DNA of 64,000 nucleotides from Tanypteryx hageni (taxonomy: Eukaryota > Arthropoda > Insecta > Odonata > Petaluridae). The DNA lies in assembly GCA_028673005.1 (NCBI GenBank), contig CM054113.1, positions 207,939,504-208,003,503 of the forward strand. The letters run 5' to 3'. This document shows positions 23,440 through 35,070 of this stretch, one piece after another; within the stretch, counting starts at the first letter, position 1; every line of letters starts with the position of its first letter. The position numbers were made by a program, and so were the translations under genes. The notes under the pieces were generated by a model that saw nothing but the letters and a program-made list of their open reading frames with translations, had not been told where the DNA came from and did no database searches.

Positions 23440-24060
23440 CTGACATGTGTATAGGCGGAGGGGAGGGAGGGAAGCGGATATACGTGGGAGGGGTGAAGGC
23501 TGTGATGCAGCGATGGATTGAGAAAGGGAGACGGTGGGAAAGAAGGAAATTAAGTGTCCGGATGGGAGGGAAAAAAAGGGTTTTATTAGGGAGAGGGAGA
23601 GAAGAGAGCAAAGAGGGGGCCAGAGGGCGGTGGAAAGGAGAGGAAGAGAAGCAGTAAAAGAGGGAATTCAGGGAGAAGGAAATGTGGAGAATTTCGGAAA
23701 ACGAGTATACAGAATGAAGGGTGAGCGAGGAAGGGTGGGAAGGATAAACAGGAAAAGGGAAAAGAAGAATAGAGGAAGGGAGCAAAGGATAGGAGCGAGA
23801 ACGAAGGATAGAGGATGAGAGGAGTCTGAGGAGAGGAGAGAGAAAAATGAAGAAGAGAGAAGGGAATAGAGAAGAAGATGAGGGGAGAGAGGGAGTGAGA
23901 GGGGATGAAAGAGGGAGGTGATGGAGATAGAGAGGTAATAAGAGGCGGGAGAGAGAGAGAGAGGTAGTAGGAGGGAGTGAGGAATAGAGAGGGAGTGATG
24001 GCGGGGCTGAAGTTAAGGAGTGAAAAAGTGAAGAAGAAAAATACGAGAGGGGGCGGAGAG
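23440..24060. repeat. Purine-rich block, about 620 bp
   Basis: Nearly continuous A+G on the plus strand, with GAGAGAGA and GGGAGGGA motifs. The 265-codon minus-strand ORF across it (23384-24181) is the longest low-complexity frame in this part. It is rejected as a gene because its residues are almost only Ser, Leu, Pro, Phe, Tyr and Arg. Confidence 0.75.
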
Positions 24061-24594
24061 TGTTTGCGAAGGTGGGTTTAGCGACGAAACCTATTAAAAG
24101 TGTAATGGGTTGGCAATTTGTGGCGCCGTTTAAGAGTGGCAAAGCAAAGGGATGATATGTTTGGTGTGTATTAATTGGCATAACGGTAAATTATCGAACA
24201 TGGGAGTTAAATGAATGCGACTGGCATTCCTGAATTAAAGAGAATGTTTTTGAGAATTCTTTTTACAAGCCTTCGAACGAGAAGATAGAGACGATATTAT
24301 ACTGAGCCTATCGATCCTATGACGCAAACGTATCGCTATATGATATTAAAAATGATCTGACGCGTAAAGTCATTCCTTAACGAGAGACGTTTTACGCCAT
24401 AAGCGGATGGAAACTGAGACAGTGACTAATTGCATCCGCGCCTACGTTTTAATGCGAGCGGAGATTACGCGTTATGCTGTGCCGCATAAATCAAGCTTAG
24501 ATACAAATACGTTAAATTAAATCGTAAACTTCGTTTGGTGACTTGTAAATGGCAATTAATTCCGCTTATGATGGCGAAATACCAAGGCTACAGC

Positions 24595-24598
<4 letters not shown>
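24061..24598. other. Unique sequence of balanced composition
   Basis: This patch is less AT-rich than average, with many CpG dinucleotides and short ATTA/TAAT cores. No ORF exceeds 60 codons, so it is not evidently coding. It could be conserved non-coding DNA, but nothing in a single sequence can show that. Confidence 0.3.

Positions 24599-24662
<64 letters not shown>
24599..24662. repeat. (AT)32 microsatellite
   Basis: An uninterrupted alternating AT run of about 64 bp. Its perfection suggests ongoing replication slippage; length may vary between individuals or be misassembled. Confidence 0.97.
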
Positions 24663-24667
<5 letters not shown>

Positions 24668-27169
24668 CAGTGAAGAAAATATGAATAAATTTAAGTAGAT
24701 AGAGCGACAGATGCCTGCGGTCCCAAACATTTTTTGCAATTAGAGCTAAAGATTATTTTGACTCTCTTCAAAGAAAACGACTAATATTTGAGAGGAGAGC
24801 AATTAGCTGTGTGAGGTATTTTTACCTTCTTGTTACTTAAACTCCTGAAACACTTCTTCCTGCGTTGTTTTCCGCATGGTATATTTGCTAAGATCGGATC
24901 ACGAGCTCGGCAACTGTTCCTTAGTGAAACGTAAAATTTCTTCCAATGGTTTTATCTGAATATTCCTATTTATTGTATTTATTGTTTCCCATAACGCTCA
25001 AGGAGAAAAAGACATGCGGTTGAATTAAATTGTTTTTCCTATTAATCTAATAGAGTCTATAAAATAAAAATTGTTGCCAAGGACGTGCGCAAATTGCACC
25101 AAGAGGAGAATTAATGAACTTTATCCCTCACTTCATAATTAATTATAAATTCGAAATTATATACGGAATTATAATTTTATGCTAAAGATTTTTCATACAA
25201 CAAACAATGCTGAACTCAATAATAACCACGCTTTAAGTTTGTCACGGTATACGGTTCATCCTTTCTATATATGTTAAATACGTTTGGTAACAAATTACTT
25301 TTATGGTTACCTAATTGCGAACAAAGAAATCCTGTTGGAATAGGAAGTCACTTAAAATTGCGTGCATTTTGGTTTCGATTCATATATGGCCCGATATACG
25401 CGTTCGTAGGACGAAAGGAGAAAAAAAAACAAAACGCCCTAACATAGGCTAAAAGAAAGATCAATAATGGCTTTAAAACGGAATTAGAGAGCCCACAAAG
25501 CATGAAAAGAAATCCACGTCGTCCAACCGAGGAACGAGGTAGCCAAGTTTGATGCTTCACGAGAGTTTTGTTTGTGATTTTGTTTTACTTTGAATCGCCC
25601 AGGGGGCAATTAGTGTCCATCATCAATTCAGAGGGCGGAAACACGAGTCCGAGGCGACACGCGTCTCAAAAGAGCGCCTTCCTGAGTGAAAAGAGAGAGA
25701 GAGAGCGGAATAAACACGTAAACGGTTTCGCGGCTCGAAACGGAGGTGTAAAGGGGAAAGAGAGCGGAGGACAGCACGCAAAGCGATAAACCAACGTTTC
25801 GCTAAAATCCTTCCAATTCTCCTTTTCTATCTCTTTATATCTCTCACCCTATCTCTCTTATTCCTGCTAAGGAAAAGTTGACTGCCGGAAACGTATGTTC
25901 TCTCTCATTCTCCATCTTACGCTACTAACCAAGCACTGCCAAGGTATTGCCGTTTCAAAGTGATCCCATGTACGTTCTTTTAAGCATTGGAAGGGTTTCG
26001 ACGCCTCGATAATCGTGATTATCCCAGATTTATTGACCTTTCTCTAACGAAAATCGTATGCGTAATCGAGAAGAGTAGACAGCCGGCGACGGAATTCGCA
26101 TGCGGAATAGTCAGAAATGCCGCGAATCCAATGGTCCTTCCTTATTAGCAATCGCAGGCTTGCCTATAGCACATGAACGGCTAAAGACGATTAGGGCGGT
26201 GTCATAGAGATTCCCCCGTAAAAAAATTCCGATTCGTACGAATGTTTATATGGAGTTAAAAGATCGGTGGCGAACGGCCGCCGCAACTGCCACGAGAACA
26301 GAAGCCCCGAAGCCGACGGAAACTTAATTGACTATAAGTTGCGGGAATCTCCGGCGGCATTCCAGTGACGGCAATAAGAGCCGAGAAGCGGGTTCGCTAA
26401 ATGAAATAGCGGGAGGAAATCGGTTCGCAAACTAAGCTGAGCTAAAACGAATACGAATTAAGTGCGGAAGAGACAGGGAATTTAGTCCCCGTTATGCAAA
26501 CAGGCGAGGATGGCATGAAATACGAATCACGGGCAGGTTTGGTCTGAGGTCATTATATTGTCTCTTGCTCCCGTCGCTCCTGTGTTACGACCTCGCTACT
26601 TATCCCATTTAAAATAAAAGCCGTATTTTACCAAATGATATTTTAAAGAGAGCGTCGTCGTTTGGAAATGGAAAAGGTAAATTTCTACCATGAAAAGTAA
26701 TCGAACCAGTAATTATTTATCACCACTCCGTGCGTCCCATCTGCTTAGCAATCGCGCATCGAGCATGTCGAGATATAATACAGCTGACCCGACGATAACG
26801 CGGAATCCTAGGCTGAGGACTGTCTCGTACGATGTTTACAGCACGGGTGAGATTCTTTCTTTTAATTTTCCCTTTTTCCGTTTAATGCGAAAGCCATATA
26901 GAGTGTATTACTATTACGCGTGGTTGGCCGGAATCGCACAATTTCAGAATAGAAATTTTCAAAACAATTTTTCTCAAACATTTGCAAAGTAATTTCAAAC
27001 GCATTTTTAAATTGAACTCTTTGCTCGCGGGAGCCCAGAGAAATTCTAAATAGTCTCTAAGTCTCCCCTAGTTAGCGTAATATTTCTCTGTAGAATATGT
27101 TTTATATTCCCTCAGATTCTGCATTTCTTATTCCATTTGAGTTTATTTCAAGTGAAGCGGAAGAAAGGA
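24663..27169. other. Intergenic sequence with a CpG-rich patch
   Basis: AT-rich to about 25560. From 25560 to about 26560 the sequence has markedly more CpG, including GGCCGCCGC-type runs near 26275, without a long ORF. It could be a regulatory or 5' untranslated region. The weak candidate exon at 26690-26846 follows. After it the sequence is AT-rich again. Confidence 0.35.
26690..26846 (+). CDS. Weak candidate 5' exon (unrecognised protein)
   Basis: An ATG at 26690 opens a frame whose first 52 codons are not low-complexity and include SSMSRYNTADPTITRNPRL. It reaches CACGG|GTGAGA at 26846/26847, a good match to a splice donor. Beyond that point the reading frame turns AT-rich and Phe/Tyr-rich, as expected of intron. 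A CpG-rich patch precedes it. I do not recognise the peptide, have no second exon or acceptor to pair it with, and see no signal peptide. It could equally be a chance ORF. If real, the intron phase would be 1. Confidence 0.15.
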
Positions 27170-28420
27170 TGGTTATTAGAGAGAGGGAATACGAGAAGAG
27201 AGTCTGATCCATGCAGTTGATCGCAGCGATAAGGAGAGAGGGAGAAGAGAACGAGGGCGAAGAGGAAGGGGAGGGATGGGAGAGAGGGAGGGATGGGAGG
27301 GAGGGAGGGATGGGAGGGAGGGAGGGATGGGAGGCAGGGAGGGAGGGATGGGAAGGATGGGAGGGAGGGATGGGAGGGAGGGATGGGAGGGAGGGATGGG
27401 AGGTAGGGAGGGATTGAAGGGAGGGAGGGATGGGAGGGAGAGGGCGTCTCCTGGAGTGGCGAGACTTGAACAAATAGGAGTTGGAGTGAAATGAGAGTGA
27501 GAGAAGTGGATGTTTTGGGATGGGTATGGGGAAAAGAGAAGAGGAAAAGGGAGGAAGGGGAGGAAAAGGAGAAGGATGGGAGGGTGATGTGAATGCCTGA
27601 GAAGAGTAGGGGATGAGGAGGAGATAACACAATAAAAGAAACGGAGAGGCAGTTGTCGTGGCGACGGAACACACACGAGCTCAAATGTCTCAATGTCTCA
27701 CAGGAGAGAGGCTTAGTGGCTCGCATGCCTGGAATGTGGCCTCATGGGAAGGAAAGGAGAAAGAGAGAAGGGAAGAGGGAGATGGCTGTGGAGAGGAGGG
27801 AAAGTATGGAGCGAGAAAAAAGGAGAATGGAGAGAGGATGGTGGAGGATTGAGATGTAGGATGAGAGAGAGAGAGACGAGTGGGTTGAAGGGAATAGAAA
27901 GAAGACGAGAAAGGTGAGTAAAGGATGGAGGAAGAGAGAATCAGGCAAAAACGGTATGAAAGAAAAGGATAAAGTGGGGATGAAGAAGATGGCAAGGAAG
28001 AGAGGGGTCTTAGGAGAGAAGGTAAATGTGGATAAAATGGATAGGATAGACGAATAGGGATGAAAAAGGCGGGGAAGAGGAGGAAAGTGAAAAGGGAAGA
28101 AAGAATAGCGAAGAAGGGAATAGAATGGAGAGGGAAGGGTTAGGGGAAAGAGTAAGATGAGAAGTTGGAGGGGTGGTGGCAGGAAGGGGAAGGGGGTTTC
28201 GGCGGATATAAGGGAGAGGAGAGTGGGGGCAGAGGAGGGAAAGGGGAGGAGAGAGCAAAATAAAATTGGAGAAAGACTGGGCCGTGATTAACATATGATG
28301 GGCGGAAAAAAAGGGACGGGAACGCCGCGAGTCAGATGAGGTGTGTGCTTCGGAGCAGCGAGGAAGCAAATGAGCGGAGAACGGGGAATGTCGCACTGAC
28401 TCGGAGGCTAGGTTAAGGAC
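27170..28420. repeat. Purine-rich region, about 1.25 kb
   Basis: This is one of the longest purine-biased segments of the window. It includes a GGGAGGGAT-type minisatellite (27265-27450) and breaks only briefly at 27450-27520 and 27650-27750. The overlapping minus-strand ORFs of 100-192 codons repeat Pro-Ser-Leu-Pro-Pro and result from the repeat. Confidence 0.8.
27265..27450. repeat. G-rich minisatellite (GGGAGGGAT-type units)
   Basis: GGGAGGGA and GATGGGAGGGAGGGA-type units repeat with small length variation over about 185 bp. Almost every unit has runs of three G, four or more of which fall within 20 bp at many positions, so the plus strand meets the G-quadruplex pattern repeatedly. The other strand is C-rich. 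Confidence 0.9.
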
Positions 28421-29572
28421 AAATGGACGGAGCGTAAGAGCGTGCATTGCGTGTTTGTTTAATTGAAATGTTTCATCTAACAAGTGGTTCCGCCGCTTAA
28501 ATTCATTGTTAATCTCTCGTAATTGGAATTTCGTTTTATTATATAGGTGTGCCATACACTTGTTGACTTAAAAATATGATGCGCACACACGCAGTAATCC
28601 CTGTCCTCAAAGAGGAGGTATATCCGTGGCGTTCAACAAAAACAAAATATAAGGATAACTAATATCGGAATTATAAAAAACAGTACTTTTTAATTAGTAA
28701 ATCGCAAGTATTCTAAGAATTAATTATTCAATGTAGTCGTAAAATGTCGTACCATTCGCTACTAAAGTATATTAATACGAGTAGTAGTAAAGAAATGTAG
28801 TTTCCACAGAAAACTAGGAAACTTTTTTACTACAATTAATGGAATCTTTTCACAAAGTTAAGCCTTCCCAGAGAATTTTGCAAGCGATATTTATTAGAGA
28901 AAGGACTTTCTACCTGACGAAAGCTATTTGAAACAGAAATTCTATCCTATTTTCATTCATACTTTTCACAGCTTTAACATTACTCTTTGTCTAAATTTTG
29001 TGAGCTATTCATCTTCACATATCTCCTAAAGTAGACACGCTACACATATGGGAAATAAAGTAAACATACAAACGCATCTGTATAGGTTTCAACGGTAAGC
29101 AAATTGGATCTCATAAAAATTAAGCGAAAATGCAATTTTATCGACAGTTTAAACTCTAACGAGCCCCTTTTTTTAAATTCTACTTCGATAGCGGATCAAC
29201 GGAACGTCGTTAGGTAACCTTCCGTAAAATTACCATTTTATGTCATCCACAATTCTCACAATATTGACATTGAAATTCTTAATAAGCAAACGCCATTTTC
29301 AACCCGATTTTCCCTACGCCGACCATAGTTACGATTAACGAAAAAATTGTGTCACTTCCACGCAAGTAGTCTGACATAAGTTACCCGATAATTCTGCGGG
29401 AAATACTTTGTCACCAATATCTGACGATAAATATCATCTATTCCCTCCATTTATTTTCCCATTTTATAGAATAAACTCGGCGGAGGCCAAAATCCTCGAG
29501 GCATAGAATATTCTAAAACAAATTGTTTACAGATTTTTCAAAGCATAAGAAACAGTCACGCTGTTTCGTTAA
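28421..29572. other. AT-rich intergenic sequence
   Basis: No ORF or repeat recognised. A short balanced patch at 28430-28550 follows the purine region. Confidence 0.4.
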
Positions 29573-29574
29573 AA

Positions 29575-29640
29575 ACGGACGCTGACTCGAACCCACGACC
29601 TTAACCCTAAGAAATAGTCACCCTATCCCCTATAACTGCC
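29575..29640 (-). repeat. tRNA-like SINE head (degenerate)
   Basis: On the minus strand TAGGGGATAGG (29622-29632) matches the A-box at 9 of 11 positions and GGTTCGAGTCA (29583-29593) matches the B-box at 10 of 11. The spacing of 39 bp is slightly short for a tRNA. It resembles the 16.6-kb copy in the run between the boxes (GACTATTTCTTAGGGTT here, TTATCCATGCCTATCTAATTT there) only loosely, so common family membership is possible but not shown. Confidence 0.35.
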
Positions 29641-29663
29641 AAGTTCTTTCCCTATTTAATTTA

Positions 29664-30180
29664 TAGTTTACTTTTATTACAGTCAGGTGTTAGAGTTTTC
29701 GAGGGTAGGCCCTCACGGCTACCGGAGTGGCCATGGGGCACTAAGAAACCTCCGCGTTCATCACCCCGCCGAGCATTCTTCCACTTCTACAGCTCCGTCA
29801 CGATCGTTAAATATGAATTTAACTACTTCTCTTTATGTTTAAATATCTTAAAACTCTTTGGGTATGAAAATATCTTTGGGCAACGTATTCCAATCGTCCA
29901 CCCCTCCGCCTGTACAAGAATACTTGGATATGTCGGCCTGTCAGTGGCCTCAATTTAATTTTAAAGTTATGATTGTTTTCGCCTATAAAATTAAGTGTTT
30001 ATAACCTTCTAAGTAACTCTTCCCATGCCTCATTCCCATCGAATGCTTTATATTTCACTCCTAATCTAATTGTACATCTTTCTCTTTCCAGCAATTCCGG
30101 ACCTAAATCTTTCATCGTTTCGGTAATACAATCCTATTGCCTACGCCTCCTTAACAAGCTGGATTCCTAAAAATCCTTCT
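29664..30180 (-). pseudogene. LINE C-terminal relic with 3' untranslated region
   Basis: Minus-strand translation, with frameshifts, gives LGPELLERERCTIRLGVKYK followed by AFDGNEAWEELLRRL (about 30120-30010). Then come ENNHNFKIKLRPLTGRH and, in another frame, SKYSCTGGGVDDWNTLPKDIF (about 29930-29875). The order (K)AF.G.EAWEE, H..KI, R, (G)KYS and DWN.LP matches the C-terminal region seen after the reverse transcriptase in many arthropod LINE proteins. The remaining sequence to AGTCAGGTGTTAG (29680) would be its 3' untranslated region. The reverse transcriptase itself is absent, so this is a 5'-truncated, old copy. The clade is not determined, and it differs from the CR1 and RTE copies here. 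Confidence 0.5.
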
Positions 30181-30955
30181 CTATTTTTAAAAATCTTTTC
30201 CTTAATCGGAGGAATCGTTAAAATTAGTCGCTCGTTTCAAATATCGACTAAACTTGATTTTTATATAGTAGCAGTTTCACAAAGCCTTTTTATGTTTTCC
30301 GTAATGTTGTAAGCTTTGCCTGCGGCGTATGAAACGCGCATTTCAATTTGTGCGTCATTGAAAAACCGCTCTCACTCGCACTGAGTGTTTTTGTTGACTA
30401 CTATACTCTAATTTGCATACAGTTTTGTATTAGCGTATAAAAGGCAACATGACAATCAAACAATAGTCGGAATGACGGAAACCCAGAGCTCAAATTGTTT
30501 CTATGGTCGGGACGAATAGAAGCAATTTACACGCAAAATTTCCACATTATAATAACCAAGCGAAGAAGTGAGACATTCTCCTATTTTAAAATTCCTAATT
30601 GTGGGATATGGTTCAGGATTTGCGAAGTTCGCACGCCATATCACTCCTAACTATGTTCCTGCTCGTGAGATGTGAATAATAAATAGCATACCTTATTGCT
30701 ACTTAAAAACTAAACGATAAAAAAACAAACTGCCTGAAACGGAAAATGAACTTTATTATTTTTTTGAGTTGGCAGGAAACCTTTAAAAACGGATGGAATT
30801 TTATGAGTTTAATTCTCTGCGTATAGTAATGAAGAATTTATTACAATAATTTTGTAATGGGCCGTTTTTCGGTCATCTTATTTTATTCAAATTTCGCCTT
30901 CATTTTTTCCCCAGATTTCTAAATATAAAAATGAGCATGAACGATAAATCTTGTA
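30181..30955. other. AT-rich intergenic sequence
   Basis: Nothing recognised. CpG-containing short patches at about 30300-30480 have no ORF. Confidence 0.4.
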
Positions 30956-30959
30956 GAGA

Positions 30960-31500
30960 GTATGATTGGATTCGGGTGGAATGGGAAGAGAGGGAGATTT
31001 GATGCTATGGAAAAAGGACGGAGAGGGGGAGAAAAGGAAGCGGAAGGTGAACGGAGAGCGAAGATGGGAAGTGTGAGGAGACAGAGAATGGAGCGGATAA
31101 AGGAGGGAGAACGAAGGAGGGAATGAGAAGGGAGGGAGTGTCCCATCAGTTGCGTTCCGTTTCGGTGGCATTCCGCATCCCCGTCAAGATTTGGTCAAGA
31201 GGCGAGTGTGGGAGCCCCCGCTGTCCTTACTCCTCTCACTCCCTCCCTATTTCTCTCTCCTTCTCGCAGTCTCCCGCTGAGAGGTCTCTCCCTCCCTCAC
31301 CCCCTCCCCTCCATGACGCTTCTCCGCATCTGTCTCTCCCTTTCTCAATACCCTTCTCTCTCTCTCTCTCTTTATATTCCCTCCCACTCTCCATTCCTAC
31401 ATTCTCTCTCCCTCCATAGCCTTTCGCTTCCCTCCTCTTTCTCTCTCTCCCCCTCTCTTCGCCCCTACCTCCCTCAACCTCTCTCTCTCTCTCGCATCCC
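30960..31500. repeat. Purine block changing to pyrimidine block
   Basis: The plus strand is purine-rich at 30960-31140 and pyrimidine-rich at 31220-31500, with many (CT)n runs. The switch falls in an 80-bp balanced segment containing several CG dinucleotides (31140-31220). ORFs here are compositional. Confidence 0.75.
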
Positions 31501-34069
31501 GTATTGCGCCGGCAATCGCATTAACCCGTCTTTCCACTTCCTCACTTATCTCGCAGGACAGAGGTGATGTTGTGATTATGTTAATAGCGCCGCTCTTTCA
31601 TGCGGCGGTTCCGAGTTCGACGTCGACTGATTATGATGTATCGCGGTGAAGCATTTTTCGACTCAATAAATTTTGGTGTAATTTATCAAAGAGATTTTAT
31701 TTTTATCCTTTTCTTATTCTACGCGAGAATTGCGAGGCGTAGTAGTTTACAGCTAAGAGTCGTAAACACTTCTCTGCTAGAAACGTTCGAACTCAAAAAA
31801 AATATAATTTGATGTTATTAAATGTTTGCTAAAACCAAGACGTTATTCAGCGGCCGTTACTTTCAGTGTCACTTGATTAGAATTTTTTAAAACGAAGACG
31901 GTTGACCTATACTTTAATGCCCATATCTCCATAAAATACCATAAAATAATACCTTCCGAATCTGAAATGTTTCACCAGTTCCTCAAATTCCCATAAGTAA
32001 ATACTATTAACTAAGCTGTCATTGCGAGTCAATAAACAAAAATTATCCCAGACGTAGTGTTATATCTGAGCGAAATGGATGAGAAACAGGTGTGTAGCTT
32101 GGGACCAACGTGGAAAAATGAAAGATTTTGTTTCATATTTACAACAAACTTTATTGTCAATCCTTTCAAAATAAGCTAAACTAAAAATCAAACTAAATGA
32201 AGACTTAATATCAGCAGGAACATTATTGCATACGTTTATTAATAAATATGATGAGTTTCTCTCCGATCAGTACTTTTGATTGTTCAAGATCGCTTTACTG
32301 GTAAGACTGTGGTAAATGCAGCCTTTAAAAATCTTTAAATACGATTACATCGGGGAGCTTTTTTGTAATTCGTGTCTTAGTTACTATCTCACACTCATAT
32401 TTATTTATCTGCGATCACGTGGAATGATATGACCTTCAATTCGTATGTATCACTGAAGTATTTTAATAAGGTATTAATCACTTCTGTAAAACTTCCAGAA
32501 TAATCCATTCTTCCTAAAATGTTTAGCCTTAGCACGACTGTTAACATACTTATTTCCACTCGATCTATTATCCTTTCGTATGAGCGAGAAACTACCGTTG
32601 TTTTAATGCTTCAGTAAGTCAATTTGATGTATCTTTTCGTATCTTAGAAAACGGCCTTACCGGCGTCATGGTTCCAACAGGATTATACGGCTAAGTGGTT
32701 CATTTCCAGCAAGTAAATGCCATGATATAATTAGTGTAATTTCCTCGTGAAGTAATCAAAGTATGAAATCGAAAAGATCGCCAAACTCTGGCAAACATGA
32801 AACAAAGGTATCGTCTCGTTACCATGCGACTAGGTTGGCTGGAGGTCGGAAATGAATTTTTTTTTCAAATTTGTAGTCCTCCAGAGAGATTTTAGCGAAT
32901 AACCCCGCATTCTTCGGGCCCGTCTGTTTCAGACTTGCCGCTAATTTCCATCCTTGGCTTCTCGGACAATTCGCATCAAGATCCTCGCCATGAACCTGCA
33001 CTAAAACTTCAACACGCTCAAGAACGTTCACGTTTGATTCATCTGCGGCCTCAATGAAAGAGATTCTCATCTCTAAAACCATTCCACGAGAGGCGCTTCT
33101 GGCTGAAACTCTTCTCACGCAATCGCCAACACGTTCTAAAGCAGTGTCTGATCCAATGGCGAAATACTGCTCTCCTCAACACCTCGTGTTCCCCTTTCTC
33201 CTTTCCACCAAAGGAGCGCCGCTCACGACGCCAGCACAATCGCCTATTAATTCCACGCCACGGAACAGATATATTTATGGCAGATTATTTCGCGTTACAT
33301 GGAACATGTTCTTCGAAGAACTTCCTCCCCGAAATCCAGGATACATCCTCGATTAACTGAATTAAATGTTTGCATTACGAGAGATTTTAGTCTCTTCAAA
33401 CATTCGCATCGCACTAACCCCTATTGTTTGGAGAATTTATCGTCCTATATCACACTTGGCGAATCTTGATTAATTTATAGTCTGCATGGGTTATAACTCT
33501 AAAGTTCATCTTGTCGTAAGATGGGTGGTATAAAATCTGATTTATCTAATTAATTAAGCGACAGGAAAGTGTTAAGTTTTATATGTTTCGGTCTACTTTG
33601 GTAGAAGTACTGAAAGATTATCGCAAGTTTTTCACGCTAAAGTTCCTCTTTTGAATATTTTCAGTGAGTTAGCGCTTGCTAATAATATGTTCTAATACAC
33701 ACGAAAGTTGATCCATTCTCCAACAAACGATGAGGAATAAAACAGCCACAAAACGGTCCGAAAAACCAGAAGCAAACTTCAGCTGCAAAGCAGTCCCTCG
33801 CAAAAAAAAACGACGATCGGTGTATCACCGCCAAGGATGACAGTTTCCAAACCGAAATAAGATTTTCCTACCATTTTGTGGACATTTTCTTTTCCTTTTT
33901 TTATTCCAGTCGTAATTTAAGCTCGATATTTCATCACTGTCATTCCCCTCTATTAAATAATAAACCAATTATCAAATAAATTTTAACCACGTTTTGAATT
34001 TAATGAAACGATTTTCGGGATGGGGTGAAAAAATGGACGAGAGGGTCTCTCTTACCAGAGATCTCAATA
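31501..34069. other. Intergenic sequence; balanced patch at 32810-33360
   Basis: AT-rich except for 31500-31660 and 32810-33360. The second patch carries overlapping open frames of about 100 codons on both strands (32819-33118 minus, 33054-33356 plus). Neither is low-complexity, neither is recognisable, and no splice signals decide between them. It is left unassigned. Confidence 0.3.
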
Positions 34070-35070
34070 AAGACTTTCTCCCCTCCTCTTCTTTCTATCG
34101 CATCCCTCTTCTCCTCCCCCTTCAAAGCCTCCACCCTTTCTCAGTTTATCACCCTCTCTTCCGACCAATCCCCTCCTAGGATCCTCACCCCATCTCCCCC
34201 AACCTCCTCCCTCTCCTCACCGTACCCACTCTCCCGCTCCACACCACTTTCAAATACATGCCATCCCACACCTTCCGGCTCGCCCTCCCCCCCCCCCAAC
34301 CTCCCCCTCTCCTTCCTCCACCACCCTCTCTCGCTCGCCGTGTTCGTAACCACCGTCATATTACGGCGCCCCGGCTATGAATAATATATGAAGAGTCCCG
34401 CTGAGCAGGGGATGGATTCGTCAGGCGATGAGCGACAGGTGGCTGCGAAAAGGGGCGGGGCTAGGAAGCTAACCATCGAAAGGGGAGGGGAAAATAGGGG
34501 GTGAGGAGGAGAACGTTTGAGAGAGGAAGAGATAGGATGAGGAGGAAGGATGCGAGGCAGAGATTAGGGGAAAATGGAATAAGAGATCGAAAGGTCTGTG
34601 CGTTGGTTGATACGGCAGTGATGTGAGTGGGGGTGAGAAGTTGATGGGATGAAGTGAATGAGTTTACGAAAGGTGGAAGGAAGAGTGGGATGGGGTTTTG
34701 GTTGATGAGATGGACGGGAGGGGGATTACAAATGAGTGGAAGGAAAAAAATTGGTTTGTGGGAGGGGGTTTTCGGGAGGGGAAATACGCAGTAGAGTGGG
34801 AGGAGGAGAGCGAGTTTCCGATAGAGCGTTGGGAGGGATTACTTATCTAAGATAGTGGGAAATATGGATTTGTAGAAGTGGAAAGAGATCAACTTTCCGG
34901 GAAAGATAGTCGTTTGATAAGGAGCGGGTCAAGAAGTTAATGAGAGGAAGGTAGAAGTGTTGATTGGAACAGTTTAGAGGAATATGGGAGGGAATGTATC
35001 GGATTGATAAGAGGGGAGAGGCGGTTACGGAAAATTAAGGAAGTTGTTGATAGCTGAGGAAGAAAAAGGG
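34070..35070. repeat. Pyrimidine block changing to purine block
   Basis: The plus strand is C/T-rich at 34070-34345, including a run of ten C at about 34291, and A/G-rich, chiefly G-rich, at 34440-35070. A balanced segment (34345-34440) with several CG dinucleotides separates them. The switch has the opposite polarity to that at 31.2 kb. Confidence 0.75.

Noticed and set aside
23384..24181. 265-codon ORF on the minus strand
   Set aside because: It lies mostly inside a purine-rich tract. Its protein is almost only Ser, Leu, Pro, Phe, Tyr and Arg, and it overlaps other open frames. This is a compositional artefact.
27102..27726. ORFs of 166-192 codons with Pro-Ser-Leu-Pro-Pro repeats
   Set aside because: They are translations of the GGGAGGGAT minisatellite in three frames.
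32819..33356. Open frames of about 100 codons on both strands
   Set aside because: They are not low-complexity, but neither has motifs, splice signals or a family resemblance. Strand cannot be decided.
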